The notes beneath the pieces are model-generated. The model searched no databases. It had not been told where the DNA came from and saw only the letters and a program-made list of their open reading frames with translations. The translations under genes and the position numbers were made by a program. A DNA stretch of 64,000 nucleotides from Flavobacteriales bacterium UBA7666 (GTDB taxonomy: Bacteria > Bacteroidota > Bacteroidia > Flavobacteriales_D > Crocinitomicaceae). Below, piece after piece: positions 55,919 through 64,000 of this stretch (the stretch's first letter is position 1; the number at the start of each line of letters is the position of its first letter). The stretch is from assembly GCA_002483265.1 (NCBI GenBank), contig DLHO01000008.1:62001-126000 (forward strand), read 5' to 3'.

Positions 55919-57496
55919 TTACTTATCGATGAAAAAACGTTGGTTTTCAAAGATTGTTTCTTGTTTATTCCATGATTTCAAAATGTAAATCCCTTGCGAA
56001 ACTGAAGTAATTAACTGGTTTTCAGATTCTTCATCATTATTTAAAACTTCAGTAACAGCTTTTCCATTTAAATCAAAAATCTGATAGTAAATCGACTTAT
56101 CGGCAAAATGAATGGATACAACACCGTCTTCAGAAGAAAGATTTGTGATCAGTTTTTTAGAATCAACAGAACAATTGAAAGCGGAAATTAAATCGCTGTA
56201 ATCCAATTTTCCATCCGAATCTACAGACGTTAAACGATAGTAAATCTGCTTCTCCCATTTTCGCTGATCAATATAAGTGTATTCCAAAGGAACTTCTGAA
56301 TTTCCGCTCGCTTGAATCGTTGTGATCGGATAGAATAACTGTCCGTCATAAGTGTATTCGATTAAATAATGATCCAAGCGGGTTTCGGTTTCTGCTCTCC
56401 AGAAAATGCGATTAAATTCGCCCTCACAATTCGTTTTGAAAGCACTTAATTCCACCGGGAGAACTACTGTTGAAGGACAAAAATATTGTTGATTATTCAA
56501 ACCTCCTGTCGCAGCAGTAGCACCCCAATAAACTGTATTGTCTCCTCCGAATACAGAAGTCACAAAATTGCCATTACAAGTTAAACGCAAACTCCCATCC
56601 ACATAAACTTTGAGATTTAGAGTAACTGGATCCCAGGAAATCATAATAGTATGAACTGCACCATCATCTAGATTTGCTAGAGAGGCAAAAGCAGCAACAG
56701 GACCACAATAAGGTGCACCCGGACCTTGCAGGTTTCCATCGATTTCTACTGCAATATGATCTGCCAGCATATCGTATAAATGGGTCGGATTATCATTGTC
56801 ATACGTGTCAAATTCGATTACCAATGAATTGGCAATATTTCCAGCTCCAAGTTGACCTCCTGCAGTTCCACAGGCCACTGGATTGGGCTGAAAGGTAAAT
56901 GTAGTTCCGTCTGCACCATTGATGTTGTTCCCGAAATAATAATTCAGCGAAAGATTAAATGGCTGATTGAAGTCTATTACGGTATTATTCCATGCACAAC
57001 CTGTTTGATTGGATGTTTCAGGAGTAAGTTCGATACAGCTTTGACCACCGATTGTTTGATAACTGGCATTTCCGTTCAAACAATAGCTTCCGGTATTTGC
57101 AACCATTTTGTAAGCCAAAGTCACGTTTGTAGTTAAGTCGTGCACACAATTGTACTTGGATACCAGAATGCGAATACTGCCTGTAAAAGTAGCTGTCCAG
57201 TTAATAGAAGCATTTGTTCCGCAAATATCATCGGCATAGACAATTTCAGTGGCACCGGTTGCATCCAATAAAGTCAATTGGCTATCCATTCCTGAAGCCC
57301 CTCCTCCTGCACAAAATGTGAATTCGTATTGGTTGCATTGAACCACATTCACCGTATAATATCTTCCGTTTTGTGTGGCAATAGTTTGATACGCTGCAGT
57401 TGGCGTTAATGCTCCGGATGCTGTTCCGCCGGTACATGCGAATAAAGGAATGAGAGATAAACTACTGAAAAGTAGTAGTAGGATAGCTTGCTTCAT
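55919..57496 (-). CDS. L-type lectin-like secreted protein with T9SS tail
   Basis: I start at the ATG at 57496, which gives signal MKQAILLLLFSSLSLIPLFA; the product has 525 residues. Residues ~25-135 form a first beta domain (ASGALTPTAAYQTI, YEFTFCAGGGASGM). Residues ~140-345 match an L-type (legume-like) lectin fold: FNLSLNYYFGNNINGADGTTFTFQPNP, LVIEFDTYDNDN and VHTIMISWDPVTLNLKVYVDG. After VELSAFKTNC a T9SS-linked region ends in a type A tail (YQIFDLNGKAVTEV ... QGIYILKSWNKQ). It is probably a carbohydrate-binding surface protein. TATGTTTG on the reverse strand at 57519-57512 fits a -7 element. Confidence 0.8.
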   Translation of the reverse strand: MKQAILLLLFSSLSLIPLFACTGGTASGALTPTAAYQTIATQNGRYYTVNVVQCNQYEFTFCAGGGASGMDSQLTLLDATGATEIVYADDICGTNASINWTATFTGSIRILVSKYNCVHDLTTNVTLAYKMVANTGSYCLNGNASYQTIGGQSCIELTPETSNQTGCAWNNTVIDFNQPFNLSLNYYFGNNINGADGTTFTFQPNPVACGTAGGQLGAGNIANSLVIEFDTYDNDNPTHLYDMLADHIAVEIDGNLQGPGAPYCGPVAAFASLANLDDGAVHTIMISWDPVTLNLKVYVDGSLRLTCNGNFVTSVFGGDNTVYWGATAATGGLNNQQYFCPSTVVLPVELSAFKTNCEGEFNRIFWRAETETRLDHYLIEYTYDGQLFYPITTIQASGNSEVPLEYTYIDQRKWEKQIYYRLTSVDSDGKLDYSDLISAFNCSVDSKKLITNLSSEDGVVSIHFADKSIYYQIFDLNGKAVTEVLNNDEESENQLITSVSQGIYILKSWNKQETIFENQRFFIDK

Positions 57497-57604
57497 AATC
57501 GAGTATTTGCGCAAACATACTAAAACGATATAGTTAGTTCCTAATTTTTTAACAAATAATTTACTAAATATTTAGCCTTATTTTATATTGATCCGATAAG
57601 GATC

Positions 57605-57637
57605 AAAAAAAACTCCCCGTTTTGCGGGGAGTTTTTT
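57605..57637. terminator. Bidirectional terminator
   Basis: ACTCCCC (57612-57618) pairs with GGGGAGT (57626-57632) with a 7-nt loop, flanked by A-run and T-run, so it can serve both strands. On the reverse strand it follows the DUF4139 gene stop directly (57639). Confidence 0.82.
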
Positions 57638-57638
57638 A

Positions 57639-59372
57639 TTAGAAGCTTGGACAACTTATTGTCCGATATGTTCGGGTACTGATCTTGGCATTTTTCGGAT
57701 ATTTGACCGAATAACCTAATTCCAGATTAATAGTTTCACCTGGTTGCAGTGTAATCATGTAAGAGACTTCTCCCGTAATGTCGTTCTTTTTACCCGTTCC
57801 GATTGTTTCTACAGTAACAGTAATTTCACTATTGCTGGAAAGCGGAATTTGATCAAATACATTGATCTTTACGGCCATAGTACGGTTGTTTCGAACCTGA
57901 ATATCATAGAAATAGGTATCTTTCTTCGTACTTCCGGATATTTTCTTTGCACTCATTTCAGACTTCAACTTACGCAATACCTGAATCTTGGAATCACGCC
58001 CAAATGATAAGCTCAAAGTATCCTCTACATTATTGGTATTGATTTCACTCACACCAACATAGTTTCCAGCGAAGTAAACATTCGTTGGACCCGGAATAAG
58101 ATCCAAATCTTGCCAGCCTACAATATTTGCAAGTAAGAAAGAACCTTGATCCAGTTTTGGAATGGAAACATGTGTGAAAGTTGCCGGCATATTAATTTCT
58201 TTGATCTCCACAATGTATGGTTTTGCATCCGTAGGGCACGAGAATGCATTCGGGATAACGAATTCTGCATTCAAATCCGAGATCTCAATTTGCTTCATGG
58301 CAACCGTACTTACTTTTTTTCCTTCATTTTTAGAACCGCCTCTAGTTGAACTAAATACGTCTCCGTTTTCACTAACTTTTTGGTCCAGTACATAGTTGTC
58401 ATATGCGCGCTGATTTGCCATGTTAATTTCATTCATAACATCATTGCGAAACTCTGCTTTTTGCTGAATTGGTTGAACATAGGACGATTTTTTACTGTAA
58501 TCAGCTTGTTCTCCATAACGAATGTAAAACGGATTCAAGATAGGAGAAGCAGCACTTAAAAGTGGATCTGAAGTACTTAGGGTCAGAGCTACGTTCTTCC
58601 AATCATTTCCGGTATTATTGTAAACCTGAGCTTTGTATTTTAAGTTAATAGGTTGATTTAAATCCGTAGCAGATAAATCATATGTTGCCGCCCAGCCACA
58701 GTCTGAAACTAAATACTTTAACGTCCCTGAAATATCCGTATTGTTATCCACATCTATCAATACGATAACCTGATTGCTACGTTGATTTTCGGTATAGTTC
58801 AATTCGGTTAACAGAAAACGGGTATCGTTTATTTTAGCAGATAAAGTTTCTTGTTCTTTTCTGATTTTAGTAACCGTTTTGTTGATCTCAAATGTGCGCG
58901 TGCGGTAATATTCTCCTGCAGCTTTAATTTGATCAATCGTCAAGGTGTTCTGACCTTTCAGGTCTTTATTTGTATTCAAAATACCAAGTTCAGCCTGATA
59001 AGAGCTTAATAAATCCACATTCAATTGGTGGCGGTCTTTCAGATGTTCCAATGAATCTGCCAGAATTTTAATTCTTGGGTTCCATTGTTCCGCAGCCAAA
59101 AAATCCATTTCAGTGGAGATAGAAACTAAACGAAAGGAACCCGAGCCTGTAAATTGGATTGTTCTTGGATCAGCAAATGCAGAGATTCCGGAAAAGATGA
59201 TTTTGTTTCTTCCCTTTGTAAGTTTTACTTGGGTTTCATGAGTCATTTCACCCGCTGTAAGAAAAAGTTTTACCCGTTTAATCTCTGTTTTCAGAATCTG
59301 TTCCTGCATGTTCTGAGCAAAGATTACAATTGGAAAAAGAACCAGTAATAGGTTTAAAAAGTGTTTTTTCAT
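57639..59372 (-). CDS. DUF4139 (mucoidy-inhibitor MuiA-like) secreted protein
   Basis: From the ATG at 59372 the product has 577 residues with signal MKKHFLNLLLVLFPIVIFAQ; a longer frame upstream adds 15 residues that would spoil the signal. The N-terminal DUF4140 part (KRVKLFLTAGEMTHETQVKLTKGRNKIIFSGISAF), a coiled coil around residues 110-180, and the C-terminal DUF4139 part (NQVIVLIDVDNNTDISGTLKYLVSDCGWAATYDL ... YFAGNYVGVSEINTN) are visible. The family includes MuiA-like proteins of unknown mechanism. It is probably cell-envelope located. Confidence 0.82.
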   Translation of the reverse strand: MKKHFLNLLLVLFPIVIFAQNMQEQILKTEIKRVKLFLTAGEMTHETQVKLTKGRNKIIFSGISAFADPRTIQFTGSGSFRLVSISTEMDFLAAEQWNPRIKILADSLEHLKDRHQLNVDLLSSYQAELGILNTNKDLKGQNTLTIDQIKAAGEYYRTRTFEINKTVTKIRKEQETLSAKINDTRFLLTELNYTENQRSNQVIVLIDVDNNTDISGTLKYLVSDCGWAATYDLSATDLNQPINLKYKAQVYNNTGNDWKNVALTLSTSDPLLSAASPILNPFYIRYGEQADYSKKSSYVQPIQQKAEFRNDVMNEINMANQRAYDNYVLDQKVSENGDVFSSTRGGSKNEGKKVSTVAMKQIEISDLNAEFVIPNAFSCPTDAKPYIVEIKEINMPATFTHVSIPKLDQGSFLLANIVGWQDLDLIPGPTNVYFAGNYVGVSEINTNNVEDTLSLSFGRDSKIQVLRKLKSEMSAKKISGSTKKDTYFYDIQVRNNRTMAVKINVFDQIPLSSNSEITVTVETIGTGKKNDITGEVSYMITLQPGETINLELGYSVKYPKNAKISTRTYRTISCPSF

Positions 59373-59414
59373 AGAAATGGTTTTAGCGTAATACATATTA
59401 GCAGCATATCCGTT

Positions 59415-59442
59415 CAAAATTAAATTGTTTTATTTCAAACAA
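59415..59442 (-). promoter_or_regulatory. Promoter for the DUF4139 gene
   Basis: Reverse strand: TTG (59442-59440), a 17-nt spacer and TAATTTTG (59422-59415), 43 nt before the ATG at 59372. Close to the Bacteroidetes consensus. Confidence 0.55.
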
Positions 59443-59462
59443 ATTGTGTTAAAACAAAAACT

Positions 59463-59492
59463 TTGTGAAATAAATATTTGTTTCTAATTTTG
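59463..59492 (+). promoter_or_regulatory. lysA promoter
   Basis: TTG (59463-59465), exactly 19 nt, TAATTTTG (59485-59492), 22 nt before the ATG at 59515. A full match to TTG-N19-TAnnTTTG. Confidence 0.75.
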
Positions 59493-59514
59493 GACTCTGA
59501 AAAGTAACAATAAA

Positions 59515-60750
59515 ATGAACTCAAGACTCTTAGAATCTGTGGCTGGTGAATATGGAACACCGGTTTACGTATATGATGAAGCAAAAATTATTTCACAGTA
59601 CAATCGTTTGAAGAATGCCTTTGGATCACAAGAGGTAAAATTGCATTATGCAATGAAGGCATTGAGTAATATCAACGTTCTGAAAACATTGAAAGAGCAG
59701 GGAGCAGGATTGGATGCCGTTTCGGTTGAAGAAGTTCTTTTGGGATTACGAGCAGGATTTGAAGCAGATGAAATTATGTATACTCCGAATGGAGTTGCAT
59801 TTTCTGAAATAGAAGAAGCAGTTGCTTTAGGGGTAATGATCAATATTGATAACCTGAGTGTTTTGGAACATTTCGGAATGGTTTATGGAGCGAGCGTTCC
59901 GGTCTGTATCCGAATTAATCCGCACATTTTAGCTGGTGGTCATGCAAATATTTCTGTAGGACACATTGATTCCAAGTTTGGAATTTCGATTCATCAATTG
60001 AGACATATTCAACGAATTGTAGAGCATTATAAATTGCACATTGTAGGTTTGCACATGCATACTGGAAGTGATATTGTGGATGCAGATGTGTTTCTGCAAG
60101 GTGCAGATCTATTGTATCAGGCAGCGAGCTACTTTCCCGAATTGCAGTTCATGGATTTTGGTTCCGGATTCAAAGTAGCATATAAGGAAGGAGATTTTGT
60201 AACACCTATTGAAGAAATTGGAACCAAAATAGGAGAGTCCTTCCAAAATTTCTGTAAAGAATACGGACGTGAGCTTGAATTGTGGTTTGAACCCGGGAAG
60301 TTTCTGGTAAGTGAAAGCGGAGTTTTACTGGTTTCCGTTAATGTAGTAAAACAAACAACATCCACGGTCTTTCTTGGAGTAAACAGTGGCCAAAATCATT
60401 TGATTCGTCCTATGTTTTACAATGCTTATCACCGAATTGAGAACATCTCAAATCCGAAAGGACATAAGAAGCTTTATTCTGTAGTTGGTTACATCTGTGA
60501 AACAGATACGTTTGGCTATGATCGTCCGATCTCGGAAGCGAAAGTGGGAGATGTTTTGGGGATTTACAATGCCGGAGCTTATGGCTTTAGTATGAGTAAT
60601 CAATACAACTCACGCCTGAGACCCGCTGAAGTATATATTAAAGATGGAATTCCACAATTGATCCGCAAAAGAGAAACACTCGAAGACGTGATTCGCAATG
60701 AAATTGATTTATCCTTAAGTTCTACCTACGTTGCGAATATGAATAAGTAA
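59515..60750 (+). CDS. lysA: Diaminopimelate decarboxylase
   Basis: A 411-residue fold-type III PLP enzyme making L-lysine from meso-diaminopimelate. KLHYAMKALSN carries the Schiff-base Lys (Lys-48), followed by HMHTGSDIVD (phosphate and His contact), GSGFKVAYKEGD, EPGKFLVSESG (the EPGR-type motif, here EPGK), CETDTFG (catalytic Cys of the partner subunit) and GAYGFSMSNQYN. The EPGK instead of EPGR is a small change. Length and order are normal. Confidence 0.93.
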   Translation: MNSRLLESVAGEYGTPVYVYDEAKIISQYNRLKNAFGSQEVKLHYAMKALSNINVLKTLKEQGAGLDAVSVEEVLLGLRAGFEADEIMYTPNGVAFSEIEEAVALGVMINIDNLSVLEHFGMVYGASVPVCIRINPHILAGGHANISVGHIDSKFGISIHQLRHIQRIVEHYKLHIVGLHMHTGSDIVDADVFLQGADLLYQAASYFPELQFMDFGSGFKVAYKEGDFVTPIEEIGTKIGESFQNFCKEYGRELELWFEPGKFLVSESGVLLVSVNVVKQTTSTVFLGVNSGQNHLIRPMFYNAYHRIENISNPKGHKKLYSVVGYICETDTFGYDRPISEAKVGDVLGIYNAGAYGFSMSNQYNSRLRPAEVYIKDGIPQLIRKRETLEDVIRNEIDLSLSSTYVANMNK

Positions 60751-60777
60751 AGCATAGCTTTTCGTTAACCAAAACTT

Positions 60778-60815
60778 CATTGAGCCGGTAATTGACTACT
60801 GGCTCAGTGGTTTTT
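60778..60815. terminator. Terminator of lysA, overlapping the convergent gene
   Basis: CATTGAGCCGGTA (60778-60790) pairs with TACTGGCTCAGTG (60797-60809) with two wobble pairs and a 6-nt loop, followed by TTTTT. The right arm contains the reverse-strand stop codon (TCA at 60804-60806) of the methyltransferase. Confidence 0.7.
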
Positions 60816-61457
60816 GAAAAAGGATTGTTTTTGTGCAATGATAATCAGATCTGTGTCGCTTTCTGTTTCAGAGAGAGCAAAGGGTTGTGTATGCTTTGAA
60901 AGAACTTTAAATCCAATCTGTTCCAATAGACGGATCAGGAAATCAGCTTCATAATAATGCATCATGATTTCTTCACCCGTACTTGAAGCTTTCAATCGGG
61001 AATTTTCATGCAGATCTTCCATTGTACTCAGATAGATAATCCCATTTTCTGTTAGTTTCTCAGATGTCTTTTGAAGAAACAATTCCACTTGTTCTATTGA
61101 AAAATAAGGGAACAAAAATCCAATTATAATGGCTTCAAAAGAGGAATCCAGATTATCGATATCCAGTGCATTATAAACCAAAAAGCTTGCTGATGGGTTA
61201 TTAATCCGTGCCAGATCAATCATATTTGGAGCCAGATCAATTCCAAGTAGTTTCAAACGAGGCTTTCGTTCAAGTAAGAAATGACTGATATTTCCCGGAC
61301 CACAAGCAACATCTAATACAGAAGAATGATCATCTAAATGAGAAAGAAAAATCTCAAGGGATTCTTTGTAGTGATCTACGGAAAAGAATCGTTCTTGATA
61401 AGAATCGGCCAGTTTGTTGAATAAATCAACTGCTTTTTGATTATTTTTTGTGTTCAT
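60804..61457 (-). CDS. Class I SAM-dependent methyltransferase
   Basis: A 217-residue protein with VLDVACGPGNISHFLLE (motif I), KLLGIDLAPNMIDLAR (motif II), FLVYNALDIDNLDSSFEAIIIGFLFPYFS (motif III/IV) and TENGIIYLSTMED. This is the general small-molecule type, with no acceptor-specific feature. The stop codon lies inside the lysA terminator hairpin. The upstream hydrolase gene is divergent, 38 nt away. Confidence 0.8.
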   Translation of the reverse strand: MNTKNNQKAVDLFNKLADSYQERFFSVDHYKESLEIFLSHLDDHSSVLDVACGPGNISHFLLERKPRLKLLGIDLAPNMIDLARINNPSASFLVYNALDIDNLDSSFEAIIIGFLFPYFSIEQVELFLQKTSEKLTENGIIYLSTMEDLHENSRLKASSTGEEIMMHYYEADFLIRLLEQIGFKVLSKHTQPFALSETESDTDLIIIAQKQSFFKNH

Positions 61458-61495
61458 CCTTTTTTCGGGTAAATTAGAAAAAAATATTTGCTTTT

Positions 61496-62533
61496 ATGCG
61501 CACCAACGGATTTGTGATCACCCTATTTTTATTGATATCACTTCTCTTTTCTTGCACGAATGACAGTAAAAAAGAAGGAGCTGAAAAGTCTGGGATAACC
61601 GAAGAAAAAGCACTGAAAGGGAAAAGGAAAATTTCGGGAGAAAAAAACAAATTGACAGATTCGCCTGAAAATTATGAGTTTGTTTATAATGATTCACTCA
61701 GTGAATATATCAATGCTTATAATAAAACTCTTTCATTATTTGACTTACCGATTGAGGAAAAAGACATCCAAACCCAATTTGGGAACGCACACGTTTTGAT
61801 CTGCGGAGAATCCAATAATCCCCCACTTGTTTTACTTCATGGAATGAATGCCAGTTCAACCATGTGGTATCCGAATATGAAAGCATTGGCTAAAGATTAT
61901 TGTGTTTATGCGATTGATTTTTTGTTGGAACCGGGAAAATCGACTTGCAGTTCGAAGCGTTTGAATAAAGAACAAATTGCTAGTTGGTATGATGAAATAG
62001 TGGGAAAACTTGGATTAGAGTCGTTTAATTTGGTTGGTTGTTCACGTGGAGGATGGCTTGCAACGGCCGTTTCCTTAAATAAACCCGAAAAAATAAAGAA
62101 GCTTGTGTTGTTGAGTCCAGCTCAAACATTTACTTGGATTCCGCCCAGTTCTGCATTATTAAGCAATATAACTTATTGCATTTCTCCCAATAAAGAGAAA
62201 TTAGGTCATATATTATCCGGACTATCAGTGAGAAGTGTCAAAATAAGTAAAACGTATTTTGATCAATATTATCTGGGTACAGAAAAAGAAACGTTTTCTT
62301 CCTGCATTTTTGAGATGACGCCCTATTCTCGAAAATCTGTGGAGACTTTAAAAATGCCGATTTTAGTATTGATTGGGGATAAAGACATTATAAATAATCA
62401 ACGATGTTTGGATAAAGTGAAGAAATGGATTCCGGATGCCCAAACCGGAACGATTAAAAATGCGGGCCATTTTTTGAGTTTTGATCAGCCTGATACAGTG
62501 AATATACTTATCCGAGATTTTTTAGGGAGGTAA
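61496..62533 (+). CDS. Alpha/beta-hydrolase lipoprotein
   Basis: A 345-residue protein with a lipoprotein signal (MRTNGFVITLFLLISLLFSC, lipidation Cys at 20) and a basic, acidic linker of ~50 residues. The hydrolase core follows: PLVLLHGMNASSTMW (oxyanion loop), LVGCSRGGWLAT (nucleophile elbow with Ser in GCSRGG), ILVLIGDKDIINN (acid) and KNAGHFLSFDQPD (catalytic His). The elbow is GCSRGG instead of GxSxGG. Location is periplasmic, membrane-attached. The substrate is unknown. Confidence 0.78.
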   Translation: MRTNGFVITLFLLISLLFSCTNDSKKEGAEKSGITEEKALKGKRKISGEKNKLTDSPENYEFVYNDSLSEYINAYNKTLSLFDLPIEEKDIQTQFGNAHVLICGESNNPPLVLLHGMNASSTMWYPNMKALAKDYCVYAIDFLLEPGKSTCSSKRLNKEQIASWYDEIVGKLGLESFNLVGCSRGGWLATAVSLNKPEKIKKLVLLSPAQTFTWIPPSSALLSNITYCISPNKEKLGHILSGLSVRSVKISKTYFDQYYLGTEKETFSSCIFEMTPYSRKSVETLKMPILVLIGDKDIINNQRCLDKVKKWIPDAQTGTIKNAGHFLSFDQPDTVNILIRDFLGR

Positions 62534-62682
62534 AAAAAGATAATCATTTTGGAAACAAACCCAATGTTTAATAATTAACAATTGGTTATTATTTAGTTAA
62601 TCCTTTCCAATTCAATAAAATTAGGCAACTACTTTGTTGTAATTTCGTTCTACAGATAGAATTATAAAAATAATTCAACACT

Positions 62683-62961
62683 ATGAGATTACTACTACTA
62701 GCAGCAATAGCTTCGGTTATTGGCGCAACTACTACGTACGCACATGTTAATGATGCGTCCTTAAATTCTGTTTATCAGATAATTCCTGATTCTTTATCGG
62801 CTGATTCCATGCAAATGATCTATCAGGAGATTGATCTGCTATCAATTTTCGAATTGAAAAAATGGCGCGAATCCTATATCTATAAGAATAGGACGCAACC
62901 TTCTGCTCAAAACAAGCAGATTTTGATGTATATCGAAGAACGCCTAAAAGTTGTCAAATGA
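62683..62961 (+). CDS. Small secreted protein preceding a surface adhesin
   Basis: A 92-residue protein with signal peptide MRLLLLAAIASVIGATTTYA, then a short helical mature part (DSLSADSMQMIYQEIDLLSIFELKKWRESYIYKNRTQPSAQNKQILMYIEERL). The stop TGA overlaps the ATG of the next gene (ATGA at 62958-62961), so the pair is translationally coupled and may form a partner or chaperone-like unit for that protein. The family is unknown to me. Confidence 0.6.
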   Translation: MRLLLLAAIASVIGATTTYAHVNDASLNSVYQIIPDSLSADSMQMIYQEIDLLSIFELKKWRESYIYKNRTQPSAQNKQILMYIEERLKVVK

Positions 62962-64000
62962 GAAAGTTGATATACCTTTTAGTCTTCGTTTTGATTAGTG
63001 CATCGGGATATGGACAACCTCCATGTGGATCAAATCCGGCAGCTGGAAATACGTGCGCTACAGCAACACCAATTTGTGAGTTGAATGGATATTGCGGAAA
63101 TACATCCGCAACTTACACGGCTAATTCTTGGAGTCAATCATGCGGCTTCTTGGGTTTAAGTGATTGTGGATTAACGGGTGAATTTTGTGGTTCCATTGAG
63201 AATAATTCATTTTTGACTTTTGTAGCCTCATCTTCATCCATTTCATTTGATGTTTGGGTTTATAATTCCACTTATGGTGATGGAATCCAGATCATGATTT
63301 TCTCAGCAAACAATTGTTCAGGAACTGTGAACTCTTATTATTGCAGCGAATTAGCTCCTTCAGCATCCTCTCAAAATGTATCAGCATCCGGATTAACTCC
63401 TGGAAACACCTATTACATTATGATTGATGGTTTTGCAGGTGATATTTGTGATTACACCTTTGCTGCAAACACCGGAATTTCGATTCCGGTAGATGTCACT
63501 CCTACAAGTTCAACTATTTGTGCCGGACAATCTGTAACATTAACAGCAAGTGGAGGAAATGGAATTTATAACTGGACCGCATCGCCAAATCTAAGTGGTA
63601 CGGTTGGTTCAACTGTAACTGCAACACCACCTTCAACACCTGGAGTTTATACCTATACTGTGAATTCAGCAGGTGGAAACCCTTTGTGTCCATCTTCAAC
63701 TTCTGCAACGGCAACCATTACTGTAAACTCTTGTGGAGGTTGTACCGTTACTGCAGGAAATAGCGGAGATGTATGTCAGGGAACAGCAACTTTTAACTTA
63801 ACAGCAACGAATGTGGTCGGGGCAACATGGAATTGGGTGGGACCAAACGGATTTACATCCAATGTTCAAAATCCTGCAAGTGTTCCGGTTCCTGCAGCAG
63901 CAGGTTCTTATACTTACACAGTAACTGCAACTGTAGCGGGTACTCCATGTACCTCTACAACTACCATCGTTGTAAATCCAACTCCAACTATTAATGCTCC
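62958..64000 (+). CDS. Large secreted surface protein with Ig/PKD-like repeats, 5' part
   Basis: The frame is open from the ATG at 62958 to the window end, so the C-terminus is missing. After a signal peptide (MRKLIYLLVFVLISASGYGQ) there is a Cys-rich first domain (PPCGSNPAAGNTCATATPICELNGYCGN, then GSIENNSFLTFVASSSSISFDVWVYN) resembling the PPC-like N-terminal domain of gliding-bacteria adhesins. From residue ~180 Ig-like/PKD-like segments follow (TPTSSTICAGQSVTLTASGGNGIYNWTA, TVNSCGGCTVTAGNSGDVCQGTATFNLTA). A T9SS tail would be expected downstream, outside this window. It is probably a cell-surface adhesin. Confidence 0.75.
   Translation, partial: MRKLIYLLVFVLISASGYGQPPCGSNPAAGNTCATATPICELNGYCGNTSATYTANSWSQSCGFLGLSDCGLTGEFCGSIENNSFLTFVASSSSISFDVWVYNSTYGDGIQIMIFSANNCSGTVNSYYCSELAPSASSQNVSASGLTPGNTYYIMIDGFAGDICDYTFAANTGISIPVDVTPTSSTICAGQSVTLTASGGNGIYNWTASPNLSGTVGSTVTATPPSTPGVYTYTVNSAGGNPLCPSSTSATATITVNSCGGCTVTAGNSGDVCQGTATFNLTATNVVGATWNWVGPNGFTSNVQNPASVPVPAAAGSYTYTVTATVAGTPCTSTTTIVVNPTPTINA

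Noticed and set aside
1..64000. tRNA, rRNA, insertion sequence or integrase genes
   Set aside because: I saw no tRNA cloverleaf, no rRNA segment, and no transposase or tyrosine recombinase motifs; the cassette-like island has none in this window.

Overview
The window looks like a chromosomal segment of a Bacteroidetes (Flavobacteriales-type, Fluviicola/Cryomorphaceae-like) bacterium. This is inferred from family content, not from a marker gene. Evidence: AT-rich DNA, Bacteroidetes-type promoters (TTG, about 19 nt, TAnnTTTG), type IX secretion cargo with C-terminal sorting tails, and families typical of the phylum (DUF4296, DUF3127, DUF4301, DUF2795 and DUF4139 proteins, choice-of-anchor L, NodT-type efflux lipoproteins). 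No rRNA, tRNA, CRISPR array, integrase or transposase was recognised.

Layout. 0-9 kb: end of an RNase E/G gene, recX, two secreted proteins, a repeat-rich gap, a dolichyl-phosphate-mannose-synthase-like GT2 / dihydroorotase / DUF4296 operon, ruvC, a flippase-like membrane protein and a membrane GT2. 9-24 kb: small secreted proteins, DUF3127, flavin reductase, choice-of-anchor L and M1 aminopeptidase genes, an overlapping osmC-DUF1272-HPP-alphaCTD-like operon, MarC, a HisKA_2 histidine kinase, an alpha-oxoamine synthase, DinB and an M28 peptidase. 24.2-26.8 kb: an accessory island of two unrecognised genes, each followed by a large imperfect stem-loop with the layout of an integron attC site, plus a decayed reading frame. 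26.8-48.5 kb: ychF, a first RND efflux operon (adaptor-pump-NodT channel), cobalamin adenosyltransferase, a lipoprotein cytochrome c, DUF4301, DUF58, an EamA transporter, and a second RND operon led by tetR (tetR-tolC-adaptor-pump). 48.5-64 kb: three secreted or membrane proteins of unknown role, pdxJ, an ElyC/SanA-like lipoprotein, CBS protein-NAD kinase, a LacI regulator, a lectin-like T9SS protein, a DUF4139 protein, lysA, a methyltransferase, a lipoprotein hydrolase, and the start of a large cell-surface protein running off the end.

How it fits together. Most genes are conserved housekeeping or envelope functions: pyrimidine (pyrC), PLP (pdxJ), lysine/peptidoglycan (lysA), NADP (nadK), recombination (recX, ruvC), lipid and efflux functions. 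The best candidate for something not yet described is the 24.4-26.5 kb cassette-like island. Its 382-residue gene lies between matched cassette ends: TTATGC at its 5' end and GCATAAC at its 3' stem-loop, as expected for a mobile integron cassette far from any integrase. Other notable signals are two 40-bp perfect palindromes sharing a core, a dispersed GCGGAGTCGAAG repeat, a GATAAAGCATAGAT repeat field, a DUF3127 protein with an SSB-like acidic tip, and the divergent ruvC pair whose start codons overlap.
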